This document shows positions 29,193-36,467 of a stretch of 36,467 bases of DNA, piece by piece (within the stretch, counting starts at the first letter, position 1; each line of letters begins with the position of its first letter). The position numbers were made by a program, and so were the translations under genes. Under the pieces are notes generated by a model. The model saw nothing but the letters and a program-made list of their open reading frames with translations. It had not been told where the DNA came from and ran no database searches. Source of the DNA: Aerococcaceae bacterium DSM 111176 (GTDB lineage Bacteria > Bacillota > Bacilli > Lactobacillales > Aerococcaceae); contig JACBXN010000018.1 of NCBI GenBank assembly GCA_015863215.1, positions 1 to 36,467 of the forward strand, in the 5' to 3' direction.

Positions 29193-29917
29193 TAAATCAC
29201 TCTTTCGTTAGGATAATCCCACTCACTTGCCGCTTCATGATCAAGAATAACAGTAACATTAGGATGTTGTTGCAAAATGCTTGCTGGAACATCCTCAGTT
29301 ACTGGCCCATCAATCATTGCTTTGATGGCTGATGCTTTTTCTTTACCAAAAGCCATGAGTATAATTTTCTTCGCATCTAAGATTGATTTTATCCCCATTG
29401 AGTAAGCTTGTCTAGGTACATCTTCAATCGATTCAAAAAATCGTTTATTTGCATTAATAGTTTCATCAGTTAAATCAACCAATTGAGTAGTCGTATCAAA
29501 AGCTGTCCCCGGTTCATTAAATCCAATATGGGCATTTACACCTATACCTAATAATTGTAAGTCTCTTGGGTAATTTTCTAAAATTTGATCAAATTTTTCC
29601 TTTTCAGATTCTGGATTTTTATTCATCCCATTCGGAATAAACGCATTTTGAAATGATTTATGTGCATATAATTTCTCTCTCATAAATTGAGCATAACTCT
29701 GTGGATGAGTACTTGGTAATCCATAATATTCATCTAAATTTATGCCTATCGATTTTGAGAAATCTAAATCAGATTTCACTATTGCATCATAGGTGGTTTC
29801 TGGTGTGGAGCCTGTCGCAAATCCAAAAACACGCCCCCCATGATCCAATGTCTCTTCAAATATCTCTAATGCGATTTGTCCCGCTTCATCTTGATTATTT
29901 ACAATTTTGACTTCCAT
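29192..29917 (-). CDS. nagB: Glucosamine-6-phosphate deaminase
   Basis: About 241 residues, of NagB type: FATGSTPETTYDAI (phosphate binding), INLDEYYGL with the catalytic Asp, and GIGVNAHIGFNEPG with the ring-opening His and Glu. It converts glucosamine-6-phosphate to fructose-6-phosphate. The start MEVKIVNNQDEAG (29917) aligns with typical NagB N-termini; an ATG at 29932 would add five residues. Neither start has a strong Shine-Dalgarno, and both lie within the 3' end of the upstream HTH gene, so translation is probably coupled to it. Confidence 0.93.
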   Translation of the reverse strand: MEVKIVNNQDEAGQIALEIFEETLDHGGRVFGFATGSTPETTYDAIVKSDLDFSKSIGINLDEYYGLPSTHPQSYAQFMREKLYAHKSFQNAFIPNGMNKNPESEKEKFDQILENYPRDLQLLGIGVNAHIGFNEPGTAFDTTTQLVDLTDETINANKRFFESIEDVPRQAYSMGIKSILDAKKIILMAFGKEKASAIKAMIDGPVTEDVPASILQQHPNVTVILDHEAASEWDYPNERVI

Positions 29918-30146
29918 TACTGAGTACTTCATTTAATCTATATTTAAACTCTGAAAAACCTTCAAACCCCAATTTCTTGAGCGTTCTTGAAATAGTTGCT
30001 GAGGATACAAATATTAAGTCCGCAAATTGCGTCAGAGTAATATTATTCACAACATTAGGATCACTCTTGATAAATTTAATCACTTCTTTTTCAAGCGTTG
30101 TAAAGTCTTGTGCTTTCTTTTCCAAATTATTGATAAAATTTTCCAT
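29895..30146 (-). CDS. HTH-only RpiR-like regulator (lacks SIS domain)
   Basis: An 83-residue protein equal to the N-terminal HTH_6 domain of MurR/RpiR regulators (TTLEKEVIKFIKSDPNVVNN, SSATISRTLKKLGFEGFSEFK), stopping where the linker and SIS domain would follow. Its 3' end overlaps nagB by 23 bp in another frame. It has a good Shine-Dalgarno (GAAGGGAGTG) and a TATAAT-like box at 30174-30169, so it looks expressed. Either it is a truncated regulator whose SIS part was lost, or a real one-domain regulator that pairs with a ligand-binding partner. Confidence 0.8.
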   Translation of the reverse strand: MENFINNLEKKAQDFTTLEKEVIKFIKSDPNVVNNITLTQFADLIFVSSATISRTLKKLGFEGFSEFKYRLNEVLSNGSQNCK

Positions 30147-30235
30147 TAAAACACTCCCTTCAAGGTTTATTATACATGATTTTATATTGGATAATTGATG
30201 ATTATTTAATCAAATAAAGCGATATTATGGCATCA

Positions 30236-30266
30236 AAAAGAGGCATCCCCCAGGAATGCCTCTTTT
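30236..30266 (-). terminator. Terminator downstream of ribokinase
   Basis: AAAAGAGGCAT (30236-30246) pairs with ATGCCTCTTTT (30256-30266), with inner TCC/GGA pairing. Confidence 0.88.
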
Positions 30267-30286
30267 AAACTACCCAATATTACCCT

Positions 30287-31210
30287 TTACCCACCAACAC
30301 TCTCCAAAAACCCCTCCACTTCCCCTCTCCCCGGCATCGACACCGTCGTCCCCATCTTCTGGACAGACAGAGCCGCGACCGCATTACCAAAGACAGCGGC
30401 TTCTTTAATATTCTTACCTTCTGACAACGCTGTCACAAACCCACCGTTAAAGGCGTCGCCTGCACCGGTTGTATCAACCGCATCGACTTTAAAGGCAGGA
30501 ATAATCTCCTCAAATTCATCATTGGAAATAAAGACGCCTTTACTTCCCAGCGTTATCACAACCTGTTCGACACCCTTCGATTTCAACACATTCGCTGCTT
30601 CAATCGCCGTGTCTAAATCCGTCACTTTAACACCGGTTAAATATTCGGCTTCGACTTCATTTGGCGTGACAATATAAACTTTACCCAGCAGCGCATCATC
30701 AATTTCTTGGATCGGAGCGGTATTCAAAATCACCTTTACATTCCTTTCAAAAGCCATATCAATCACTGATACGACGCTATCAAGGTTCGTTTCGAGTTGC
30801 GTGAGTAGGAAGTCGGCGTCCTCGATCAGGCCGGCAACCTTGTCCGTGTCGGCCTTGGTAATATCGCCACTCGCGCCGGGAACGACGAGAATCTGATTCT
30901 CGCTGGTGTTCTCGTCGACCGCAATCAGCGCCGCACCGGTCTCTTTGGTATCGGAATAGAGAATATGCGACGTATCCATGCCCAAATCGCGCATCGTCTG
31001 AATCGGCACATCTGCGAACGCATCACGGCCAATTTTCGTGACCATCACCATATCCGCGCCCGACTTATGCGCCGCCACACCCTGGTTAAAGCCCTTCCCA
31101 CCAGGACCCATCTGGAACAAACTCCCCATCACCGTCTCACCCGGCGTCGGCAGATGCCCCGCACGCCCCATCAAATCCGTCACATAACTCCCAAAAACAA
31201 CCACTCTCAT
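30287..31210 (-). CDS. rbsK: PfkB-family sugar kinase, ribokinase-like
   Basis: About 307 residues from the start MRVVVFGSYVTDLMGRAGHL, chosen because GTGAGGAG lies 7 bp upstream; the longer frame start at 31240 lacks such a site. PfkB motifs are GPGGKGFNQGVAA near residue 40 and DTTGAGDAFNGGF near 245, the latter with the catalytic Asp. Ribokinase is the best guess from GGKG and length; other pentose or hexose substrates are possible. Not clearly in an operon with neighbours. Its 5' half has a very G-rich coding strand. Confidence 0.85.
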   Translation of the reverse strand: MRVVVFGSYVTDLMGRAGHLPTPGETVMGSLFQMGPGGKGFNQGVAAHKSGADMVMVTKIGRDAFADVPIQTMRDLGMDTSHILYSDTKETGAALIAVDENTSENQILVVPGASGDITKADTDKVAGLIEDADFLLTQLETNLDSVVSVIDMAFERNVKVILNTAPIQEIDDALLGKVYIVTPNEVEAEYLTGVKVTDLDTAIEAANVLKSKGVEQVVITLGSKGVFISNDEFEEIIPAFKVDAVDTTGAGDAFNGGFVTALSEGKNIKEAAVFGNAVAALSVQKMGTTVSMPGRGEVEGFLESVGG

Positions 31211-31279
31211 CCAAAAACTCCTCACATCCATTTTCCTCAATCATACGACTGATTCGCCCGAGTTGCAATCATTCCGCCG

Positions 31280-31592
31280 GGGAAAGTATGGCAGAGGGTC
31301 TCTATTAAACCCACTCCGATCGTTGTTGTAGCAGTGATGTTTGGGTTTCATTGGGAACCAACTCCGATTCAGTAAAAAACCAGCGATTTCTAGGCCAGTA
31401 TTGTTATAAAAACGCGATCTCAGTAACAATACCAACAATTTCTATGCCCGTTTTGTTATAAAAACGCGGTCTCAGTAACAATACCAACAATTTCTATGCC
31501 GGTATTGTTACAGCAGTCTACTACAAATACCTCGGCTTGCATCCGACTACAAACCAAGGTTCAAAAAGAAAAAGAGTCGCCGCAGCGACTCT
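31280..31592. repeat. GTATTGTTA..TAACAATAC array (52 bp) with GAGTCGC cassette
   Basis: A GGGAAAGTATGGCAGAGG left-end signature (about 31280-31297) is followed by about 100 bp without clear repeats. Type-H units with arms GTATTGTTA and TAACAATAC and a 17-bp spacer (AAAAACGCG core) follow, centred at 31415 and 31467 (52 bp). A third unit has only an intact left arm at 31502-31510. Then come CTTGCATCCGACTACAAACC and the hairpin AGAGTCGC/GCGACTCT (31573-31592), seven bp from the dehydrogenase stop codon, where it may also terminate transcription. Confidence 0.78.
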
Positions 31593-31598
31593 ACCTTA

Positions 31599-32465
31599 TT
31601 AATTGTCATCCCACCACAACTTCACAATCGCCTGCGTCCCATCATTCTCATGACCTTGCTCCGCCAATTGCGAATACAATTTATATGCCAACTCCGTCAT
31701 TGGCAGTTCTAACGAAGCTTGCTCCGCTTCATCCAAAGCAATCTTCAAGTCTTTCACAAAATGCTTCACGAAAAAGCCTGGTGAGTAATCATCTTTAATA
31801 ACACGAGGTCCATAGTTTTCTAAAGAACGGTTACTCGCAGCACCCGATCCGATGGTCGCCACAACTTCATCCAAGTTTAAATCCGCTTGCTTGGCATAGG
31901 CCATCATTTCTGCCAATCCTAACATCGTTCCAGCCACCATAATTTGGTTAACGACTTTCGCATGTTGACCAGCACCGTGGCTACCAAAGTGCGCAACCTT
32001 AGCAGCAAAAGTTTCAATAACTGGAGCTACTTTTTCTAAATCATCCGCTTCGGCACCGACCAAAACAGCCAAACGTCCTTCTTTCGCACCAATATCACCA
32101 CCTGTTACTGGTGCATCAATCACGCCCACATTTAACTCTTTACCCTTTTCTGCTAATTCAATAGCCAATGAAGGTGTACTTGTTGTCATATCGATAAAGA
32201 TATTTCCTGCTTTCGCCCCAGAGAATAAACCTTCCTCACCTAAGTATACTTCTTCAATATCCTTTGGATACCCAACAATCGTTATTACAATATCCGCTAG
32301 TTCAGCAACTTGCTTCGGTGAATTAGCCCACTCTGCTCCTCTATCCACTAAATCATTTGCCTTTGATTTTGTTCGATTATAAACAACTAAGTCGTAACCT
32401 GCTTCTAAAATGTGCCCTGCCATACTTTGCCCCATGACACCTAGGCCGATAAATCCAACTTTCAT
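31599..32465 (-). CDS. 3-hydroxyisobutyrate/beta-hydroxyacid dehydrogenase family protein
   Basis: 288 residues from MKVGFIGLGVMGQSMAGHI, chosen because AAGGAGGAG is 5 bp upstream. The N-terminal Rossmann fold has GFIGLGVMG and VVYNRTKSKA; IDAPVTGGDIGAKEG is the substrate-binding stretch, and the catalytic Lys is in HAKVVNQIMVAG. Members reduce 2-hydroxy-3-oxopropanoate (tartronate semialdehyde), oxidise 3-hydroxyisobutyrate or act on related acids. The neighbouring dha genes suggest three-carbon metabolism, but a repeat array separates them, so a shared pathway is only possible. Confidence 0.88.
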   Translation of the reverse strand: MKVGFIGLGVMGQSMAGHILEAGYDLVVYNRTKSKANDLVDRGAEWANSPKQVAELADIVITIVGYPKDIEEVYLGEEGLFSGAKAGNIFIDMTTSTPSLAIELAEKGKELNVGVIDAPVTGGDIGAKEGRLAVLVGAEADDLEKVAPVIETFAAKVAHFGSHGAGQHAKVVNQIMVAGTMLGLAEMMAYAKQADLNLDEVVATIGSGAASNRSLENYGPRVIKDDYSPGFFVKHFVKDLKIALDEAEQASLELPMTELAYKLYSQLAEQGHENDGTQAIVKLWWDDN

Positions 32466-32557
32466 GTAAACTCCTCCTTGAGAAATCATGTTGATGGGTT
32501 AAGTATAACATTGAAAGATATACTCACACTAATAAAGTAATTACATTCAAAAGTTTT

Positions 32558-32655
32558 TTATCTCTCATTATCTCTAACTTCCGAGGGAAGCAAACCGTAT
32601 TTCTTTTTGAACTGTTTGTTAAAACTCGTCAGTTTGGCAAGGCATTTGAGATAGA
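32558..32655 (-). pseudogene. Remnant of an AraC-family regulator C-terminus
   Basis: On the minus strand, just before a TAA at 32560-32558, the frame reads FNKQFKKKYGLLPSEVR, the typical end of an AraC/XylS HTH domain (FN..FKK..G.SPSEYR). Upstream the match ends after about 30 codons and no start or remainder of the gene is present. It probably once regulated an adjacent operon and was cut away, perhaps by the repeat element that now follows (32700-33050). Confidence 0.65.
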
Positions 32656-32708
32656 ACGAAAATCTAGGTTGGTAGAACTTTAGGTTTTATTTGGCATCTC
32701 ATACCCTG

Positions 32709-32843
32709 GCTTGCATCCGACTACAAACCAAGGGATAAAAAGGAAAAGAGCCGCCGCAGCGACTCTACCTTCTCTTTAATGTGGCTTTAGGCCTGGCCTA
32801 AAGCATCTTTTATTTAAGGAAGTCAATTTCTGAGGAAATTGAC
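32709..32843. repeat. Full three-hairpin cassette with CTTGCATCCGACTACAAACC flank
   Basis: CTTGCATCCGACTACAAACC (32710-32729), then AGAGCCGC/GCGACTCT (32747-32766), GCTTTAGGC/GCCTAAAGC (32784-32804) and GTCAATTTC/GAAATTGAC (32822-32843). Flank and first hairpin match 31536-31592 nearly base for base; the last two hairpins match 15747-15807 closely, including the CATCTTTTATT-like linker. Confidence 0.8.
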
Positions 32844-32909
32844 AACTGCATTGAAACTCCTCATGTTGGTAGTAGATCGGAGATGGTTGGAAGATGGGAT
32901 TTGGCTTGA

Positions 32910-33052
32910 TATTCGCTAATCTCAAACTATAAAACCGAGTTTGCCGAAAATTCTGGCTAATATTCGCCAATCGCAAACATGAAAACTGAGTTCATCGAAA
33001 ATTCCAGTCAATTTTCGCTAATCTCAAACATTAAAACTGCGTTCGTCGAAAA
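32910..33052. repeat. TATTCGC..CAAAC / GTTTG..CGAAAA array, three units, 51 bp
   Basis: Type-I units have a bipartite inverted repeat: outer arms TTCG and CGAA (TTTTCG/CGAAAA when complete), inner CAAAC and GTTTG. Centres are 32930, 32981 and 33032, 51 bp apart. The array ends 26 bp before the dhaM stop codon, across a C-rich stretch. Confidence 0.8.
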
Positions 33053-33077
33053 CAGCATCAACAAACCCCAATCCCCC

Positions 33078-33449
33078 CTACTTACTCACCCTCAACTCCT
33101 CAACCTGCGCCACAACATCATCCAAGCTAGCTCCCGCCTGCAACAACGCACCCGCAGTATAAGCACCTTCAACAAACGCGACATCGAAGATGCGAATTTC
33201 TTTGTCACTGAAATCGGCAACCATTTCCAGATTCATCTTGGCTGAACCTAAATCGTAAAATGCCAACACAACGTCATTTCTAGTCGCATCAACCACTTCC
33301 TGAACACGGTCGAAACTTGTTCCGATACCGCCATCTTCGGTTCCACCTACAAACTGGATATCAACCTCCCGCGCCACTTCCTGCAATAAACTATACACAC
33401 CTTGAGCAATGTCTTTAGAGTGCGATACAATCACAATTGATGCTGTCAT
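33078..33449 (-). CDS. dhaM: PTS-dependent dihydroxyacetone kinase, phosphotransfer subunit DhaM
   Basis: A 123-residue single-domain DhaM of the mannose-EIIA type. The active-site His10 is in VIVSHSKDIAQG, and GGTEDGGIGTS and the LAFYDLGSAKMNLE stretch match the family. It passes phosphate from HPr to ADP bound on DhaL. The single-domain length is usual for lactic acid bacteria. Last gene of dhaK-dhaL-dhaM; no good terminator lies between it and the repeat array. Confidence 0.93.
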   Translation of the reverse strand: MTASIVIVSHSKDIAQGVYSLLQEVAREVDIQFVGGTEDGGIGTSFDRVQEVVDATRNDVVLAFYDLGSAKMNLEMVADFSDKEIRIFDVAFVEGAYTAGALLQAGASLDDVVAQVEELRVSK

Positions 33450-33451
33450 AA

Positions 33452-34033
33452 TTACAGCACCCCCGCTTCAATCGCTGTTTCAAATAAATACCCCGACGAC
33501 ATCGCACCTGGGTCGATATGGCCAACTGAACGCTCGCCAACATAAGAGGCACGCCCCTTCGTCGCCTTCATCGGTTCAGTCGACTCAACCGCATCCTTAA
33601 TCACTTCCACAGTTAACGAACCCGAAGCCACCGCTTCTTGAACCGGAATCCAGACATCTAACATCGTCTTCTCGCCGGCTTCGGCTTTACCACGTTTTTG
33701 GATCATGTCGATACCCGCTTGAATCATGTCAGTTGCATTATCAGCGTCAGCACCTACTGCCGTTGCCATCCCCATAAAGGCGGAGCCGTACAGCGCACCT
33801 GAGGCACCTCCGACTTTTGACATTAACTGCATTGCGGTGGTTTTTAGCACTGCTTGAGGTGTGTCAACTGATCCTGTATCTAATGCCTCTTTGACATGCG
33901 TTAACCCGCGTGCCATGTTCGATCCATGATCGGAGTCGCCAATGGGACCATCTAATTCTGTAAGGTATACTTTTTCCGCTTGAATTTTGTCGTGAAATAA
34001 TGTCATCCACTTGATAAATTTTTCTGTACTCAT
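33452..34033 (-). CDS. dhaL: PTS-dependent dihydroxyacetone kinase, ADP-binding subunit DhaL
   Basis: A 193-residue helical-barrel subunit. Mg-coordinating Asp28, Asp33 and Asp35 lie in LDGPIGDSDHG; KVGGASGALYGSAFMG binds the nucleotide phosphates; GRASYVGERSVGHIDPGA is the conserved C-terminal loop. It holds ADP permanently as a cofactor recharged by DhaM. Site AGGAGGCTAGG precedes the ATG; 2-bp gap to dhaM. Confidence 0.94.
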   Translation of the reverse strand: MSTEKFIKWMTLFHDKIQAEKVYLTELDGPIGDSDHGSNMARGLTHVKEALDTGSVDTPQAVLKTTAMQLMSKVGGASGALYGSAFMGMATAVGADADNATDMIQAGIDMIQKRGKAEAGEKTMLDVWIPVQEAVASGSLTVEVIKDAVESTEPMKATKGRASYVGERSVGHIDPGAMSSGYLFETAIEAGVL

Positions 34034-34042
34034 CCTAGCCTC

Positions 34043-35032
34043 CTACCAGCCAATCGTTTCAACCGGCGCGTTCAGCGCATCCACCCAAGTATCGTCCGAA
34101 ACGCGCAGAACCGTCAGCGACAGCCCCTGCATTTCAATCGACGTCATATAGTCGCCTACCTTCCAGAAGTCAACCGTAATCTCGCGGTCAGCCAGTAAAT
34201 CAGCGACGTCATTGGTGAACACATACTGCTCCATGAGAGGCGTGCCGCCCATACCGTTGACGAGAACCGCCACATGGTCACCGGCCGTCAAGTCAAAGTC
34301 GGCCACAATTTTCTCCAACAATTCCTCCGCCAAACCGCGAGACGTCTTCATTTTCTCCGTGCGGTAACCCGGCTCGCCGTGAATCCCAACGCCGTACTCA
34401 ATCTCGTCCTCGGCTAAATTGAAACTCTCCTTACCACCTTCCGGCGTCGTCGTACCCGTCAGCGCAATCCCCAGCGACTTAATCTCAGGCACCAACGCGT
34501 CAGCTGCCGCTTTAATCTCATCTAAAGACGCACCTGACTCCGCAAGGTGACCTAAAATTTTATGCACCAGAACAGTCCCCGCCACACCCCTCTTACCTTG
34601 AGTGTACAGCGAATCCTCCACCGCAATATCATCGTCCACAATGACCGACTGAACCGTAATGCCTTCCATCTCAGCCAACTCCTGAGCCATCTCGAAATTC
34701 ATCACATCACCAGAATAATTCTTAATAATCAAGAACACACCAGCACCCTCATCAGCCGCTTTAATCGCCTCTAAAATTTGGTCAGGCGTCGGAGACGTAA
34801 ACACAGCACCATTCGCCGCCGCCGACAACATCCCACGCCCAACGTACCCCGCGTGAGCCGGCTCATGCCCAGAACCCCCACCAGACACCAGCCCAACCTT
34901 ACCATCCTGCGGAGTTAACCGGTGGATCACATCCGTACCAGCCACACGCTCCACCAAATCACCATACGCACGCACCATCCCATCCAACATCTGGTCAACC
35001 ACGCGCTCCGGCTCATTCATAATCTTCTTCAT
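34043..35032 (-). CDS. dhaK: PTS-dependent dihydroxyacetone kinase, substrate-binding subunit DhaK
   Basis: 329 residues from MKKIMNEPERVVDQML; the second of two ATGs is chosen because the Shine-Dalgarno AAAGGGG is too close to the first. GLVSGGGSGHEPAHAGYVG is the substrate pocket, and the His that covalently binds dihydroxyacetone is His218 in VGIHGEPGY. First gene of the dhaKLM operon; no DhaS or DhaQ regulator is nearby. Coding strand is strongly G-rich in its first third. Confidence 0.94.
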   Translation of the reverse strand: MKKIMNEPERVVDQMLDGMVRAYGDLVERVAGTDVIHRLTPQDGKVGLVSGGGSGHEPAHAGYVGRGMLSAAANGAVFTSPTPDQILEAIKAADEGAGVFLIIKNYSGDVMNFEMAQELAEMEGITVQSVIVDDDIAVEDSLYTQGKRGVAGTVLVHKILGHLAESGASLDEIKAAADALVPEIKSLGIALTGTTTPEGGKESFNLAEDEIEYGVGIHGEPGYRTEKMKTSRGLAEELLEKIVADFDLTAGDHVAVLVNGMGGTPLMEQYVFTNDVADLLADREITVDFWKVGDYMTSIEMQGLSLTVLRVSDDTWVDALNAPVETIGW

Positions 35033-35193
35033 ACCCATTCCCCTTTCAATTTACCCCCATTTTACCACTTCATGAAACCGCATACAATAAAACCACTTTA
35101 GGAAAAGTATTCCACCACACCCCAGCACAAACATTGTCTAAGACTTAAAAATCAATTACACTAAAGAAAATGCATAAAAAGGAGACACAACAC

Positions 35194-36048
35194 ATGGCAT
35201 TATTATCCATCGACATCGGAGGCACCTCCATCAAATACGGCACCTGGGACAACGGCGAGTTATCTTATGAGGGATCATTTCCAACCCCAGACAACTACGA
35301 CACATTCAAAGAAAAACTTACTCATTTAAAACAAGACTACCAATACGACGGCGTCGCCATCAGCGCCCCCGGTACCGTCAACCACGACACCGGCGTCATC
35401 TTAGGTAACAGCGCTGTCTCATTTATTCATGATTTTGATATTACAACTGATTTAACCGAATTCTTTGAAACACCCGTCACCATCGAAAACGACGCCCACT
35501 GCGCCGGCTTCGCTGAAGTAGGATTAGGAAACGCCAAAGACTTTGAAAACAGCGTCTTCATCATCATCGGCACAGGCATCGGAGGAGCTATTTTCATCAA
35601 CAAACAACTCTACACCGGCACCCAAGGCTTCGCCGGCGAATTTAGTTGGATCCAAAAAGAAGACGGCAAAAGCATCCGCGACAACATTTCCATCGTTGAA
35701 GCCACCAGCAAATACAAAGAGGCAACCGGAACTGAGATCGACGGCCCGCGCCTCTTCGAACTACGAGACGAAGGCGACGAACTAGCTATAAAACTTATCG
35801 ACACATTTTACGACAGCCTAACCCGACTCATCCAAAACCTAACCGCAATACTCAACCCCGAAGCCTTCATCATCGGCGGCGGCGTATCAAAGCAACAAGA
35901 AATCCCAAGCGTCCTCCAAGACCGCGTCCAAACCAACCTCAACCACTGGAAACTCGCCCAATTCGCCCCCCAAATCCGCCCCGCCAAATTCAACAACAAC
36001 GCCAACCTCATCGGCGCTGCACTTTACTTTGAAGCAACAATAGATTAG
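35194..36048 (+). CDS. ROK family sugar kinase without the zinc-binding motif
   Basis: 284 residues from MALLSIDIGGTSIKYGTWD, chosen for the AAAAGGAGACAC site; an ATG at 35170 overlaps that site. DIGGTSIKYG binds ATP phosphate, IENDAHCAGFAEVGLG holds the catalytic Asp, and IIGTGIGGAIF and GFAGEFSWI follow. The usual Cys-rich zinc motif of ROK kinases after the GE..H region is absent (SWIQKEDGKSIRDNISIVE). Zinc-free members include beta-glucoside kinases and glucokinases of lactic acid bacteria; in this beta-glucoside-rich window either fits. Codons are strongly C-ending, especially in the 3' half. Confidence 0.88.
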   Translation: MALLSIDIGGTSIKYGTWDNGELSYEGSFPTPDNYDTFKEKLTHLKQDYQYDGVAISAPGTVNHDTGVILGNSAVSFIHDFDITTDLTEFFETPVTIENDAHCAGFAEVGLGNAKDFENSVFIIIGTGIGGAIFINKQLYTGTQGFAGEFSWIQKEDGKSIRDNISIVEATSKYKEATGTEIDGPRLFELRDEGDELAIKLIDTFYDSLTRLIQNLTAILNPEAFIIGGGVSKQQEIPSVLQDRVQTNLNHWKLAQFAPQIRPAKFNNNANLIGAALYFEATID

Positions 36049-36055
36049 CCTACGA

Positions 36056-36083
36056 GGATGCATGAAATGTGCATCCTTTTTTA
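36056..36083 (+). terminator. Terminator of the ROK kinase gene
   Basis: GGATGCA (36057-36063) pairs with TGCATCC (36070-36076), followed by TTTTTT. Confidence 0.87.
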
Positions 36084-36149
36084 ATTCAAAAGATCACAGA
36101 TTAGGATTCCGTCACAAATGAGACGATAACACCTCCCTAACCCTAGTTT

Positions 36150-36338
36150 AATGGAACAAGTTGTTCCATCAGCACCTACTCAACTAACCTCGATGGGACA
36201 GCTATGACCATCAACACCCTCACAACCAACCTCGATGGGACAACTATAACCATCAACACCCCCACAACCAACCTCGATGGGACAACTATGACCATCAACT
36301 CCCTCACAACCAACCTCGATGGGACAACTATGACTATC
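36150..36338. repeat. GATGG..CCATC array, five units, 42 bp
   Basis: Units start at 36150, 36192, 36234, 36276 and 36318, exactly 42 bp apart. The first is a near-perfect palindrome (ATGGAACAA-G-TTGTTCCAT); the others read GATGG-N11-CCATC with inner GACAACTATGA. The spacer ACCTCGATGGGACA/CACAACCA is repeated too. The last unit has CTATC for CCATC and the repeat breaks off just after it. Confidence 0.9.
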
Positions 36339-36348
36339 AATGGAGTTA

Positions 36349-36415
36349 TGTCAAGAAAGTGGACAGTCTAACTTTGCACGTTAGTCAAATTTGCTTTGAA
36401 TAGGAGTTTATTCGC
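36349..36415 (+). mobile_element. Possible left end of an insertion sequence
   Basis: TGTCAAGAAAGTGGACAG begins just where the 42-bp array stops, followed by about 50 bp and then a start codon with a ribosome binding site. The TGTC..GGAC-type end and its position interrupting an array suggest an IS terminus. The other end lies outside the window, so this is unproven. Confidence 0.35.
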
Positions 36416-36467
36416 GTGCCAAAAGAAATGACATCAATGATTCTTCGTGCAGTTCGATTTCACCTCG
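36416..36467 (+). CDS. 5' end of an unidentified gene running off the right edge
   Basis: GTG at 36416 follows TAGGAG by 9 bp, with an in-frame TAG at 36401, and opens a frame reading VPKEMTSMILRAVRFHL to the end of the window. Given the IS-like sequence before it, a transposase is the first guess, but 17 residues do not identify a family. Confidence 0.4.
   Translation, partial: MPKEMTSMILRAVRFHL

Noticed and set aside
31320-31375. Extra degenerate unit (TTGGGTT..AACCAA) before the TTGTTA array
   Set aside because: The arms need a bulge to pair and the spacing does not fit the 52-bp period; too weak to count.
32776-33245. Open frames of 66 and 88 aa between the cassette and dhaM
   Set aside because: They translate hairpins and the TTCG array or run antisense to dhaM.
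35170-35193. ATG at 35170 as start of the ROK kinase
   Set aside because: It would add eight non-conserved residues that include the Shine-Dalgarno; MALLSIDIGGT at 35194 fits the family N-terminus.

Overview
The window looks like chromosomal DNA of a low-GC Gram-positive bacterium of the Lactobacillales. I infer this from strong AGGAGG-type ribosome binding sites, CcpA cre boxes, LicT/BglG antiterminator leaders, several PTS sugar permeases, DhaKLM, and protein sequences of lactic-acid-bacterium type; an Aerococcaceae or Carnobacteriaceae member would fit. The genus cannot be fixed by eye. Most genes lie on the minus strand, and the plus strand is C-rich over G in many stretches, as expected if minus is the leading strand. 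No rRNA, tRNA or CRISPR was seen.

Layout. 1-1971: a DUF4143-type ATPase with a small acidic downstream gene, then a repeat array, then (plus strand) a MetE-like methyltransferase at 1972-3102. 4076-15077: a beta-glucoside block on the minus strand, with a GH1 6-phospho-beta-glucosidase, two EIIBCA beta-glucoside PTS permeases, a secreted GH3 beta-glucosidase, the antiterminator LicT and a secreted esterase. Four LicT-type RAT/terminator leaders control it, each with a cre box overlapping or abutting its promoter. 16104-21871: an operon of GH4 6-phospho-beta-glucosidase, SemiSWEET, HAD phosphatase, GH1 and a histidine phosphatase, with a divergent RpiR regulator. 22599-27603: a cellobiose-type PTS operon (IIB, IIA, an unknown membrane protein, IIC, GH1) with a divergent GntR regulator. 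27713-31210: a small unknown gene, nagA, nagB overlapped by an HTH-only RpiR-like gene, and ribokinase. 31599-36048: a beta-hydroxyacid dehydrogenase, an AraC remnant, dhaM-dhaL-dhaK, and a ROK kinase.

How the genes work together. Beta-glucosides and cello-oligosaccharides are trimmed or deacylated outside the cell (GH3, esterase), imported and phosphorylated by three PTS systems, and hydrolysed inside by three GH1 enzymes and one GH4 enzyme. LicT, GntR, RpiR and CcpA control expression.

The most unusual content is non-coding. Nearly every large intergenic gap carries arrays of short inverted repeats, about 50 units in all. Each array has its own palindrome type, and units are spaced close to 41-42 bp or 50-52 bp. 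Between arrays sit conserved hairpin cassettes (GAGTCGC, TTTAGGC and TCAATTTC hairpins) and conserved flanks (a GGGAAAGTAT-type left end, a C-rich block and CACCAAACTACGG). Two loci (about 3110-3970 and 15105-15995) have the same scaffold but carry entirely different repeat units. This resembles BOX elements in modular logic, but I do not recognise it as a described family.
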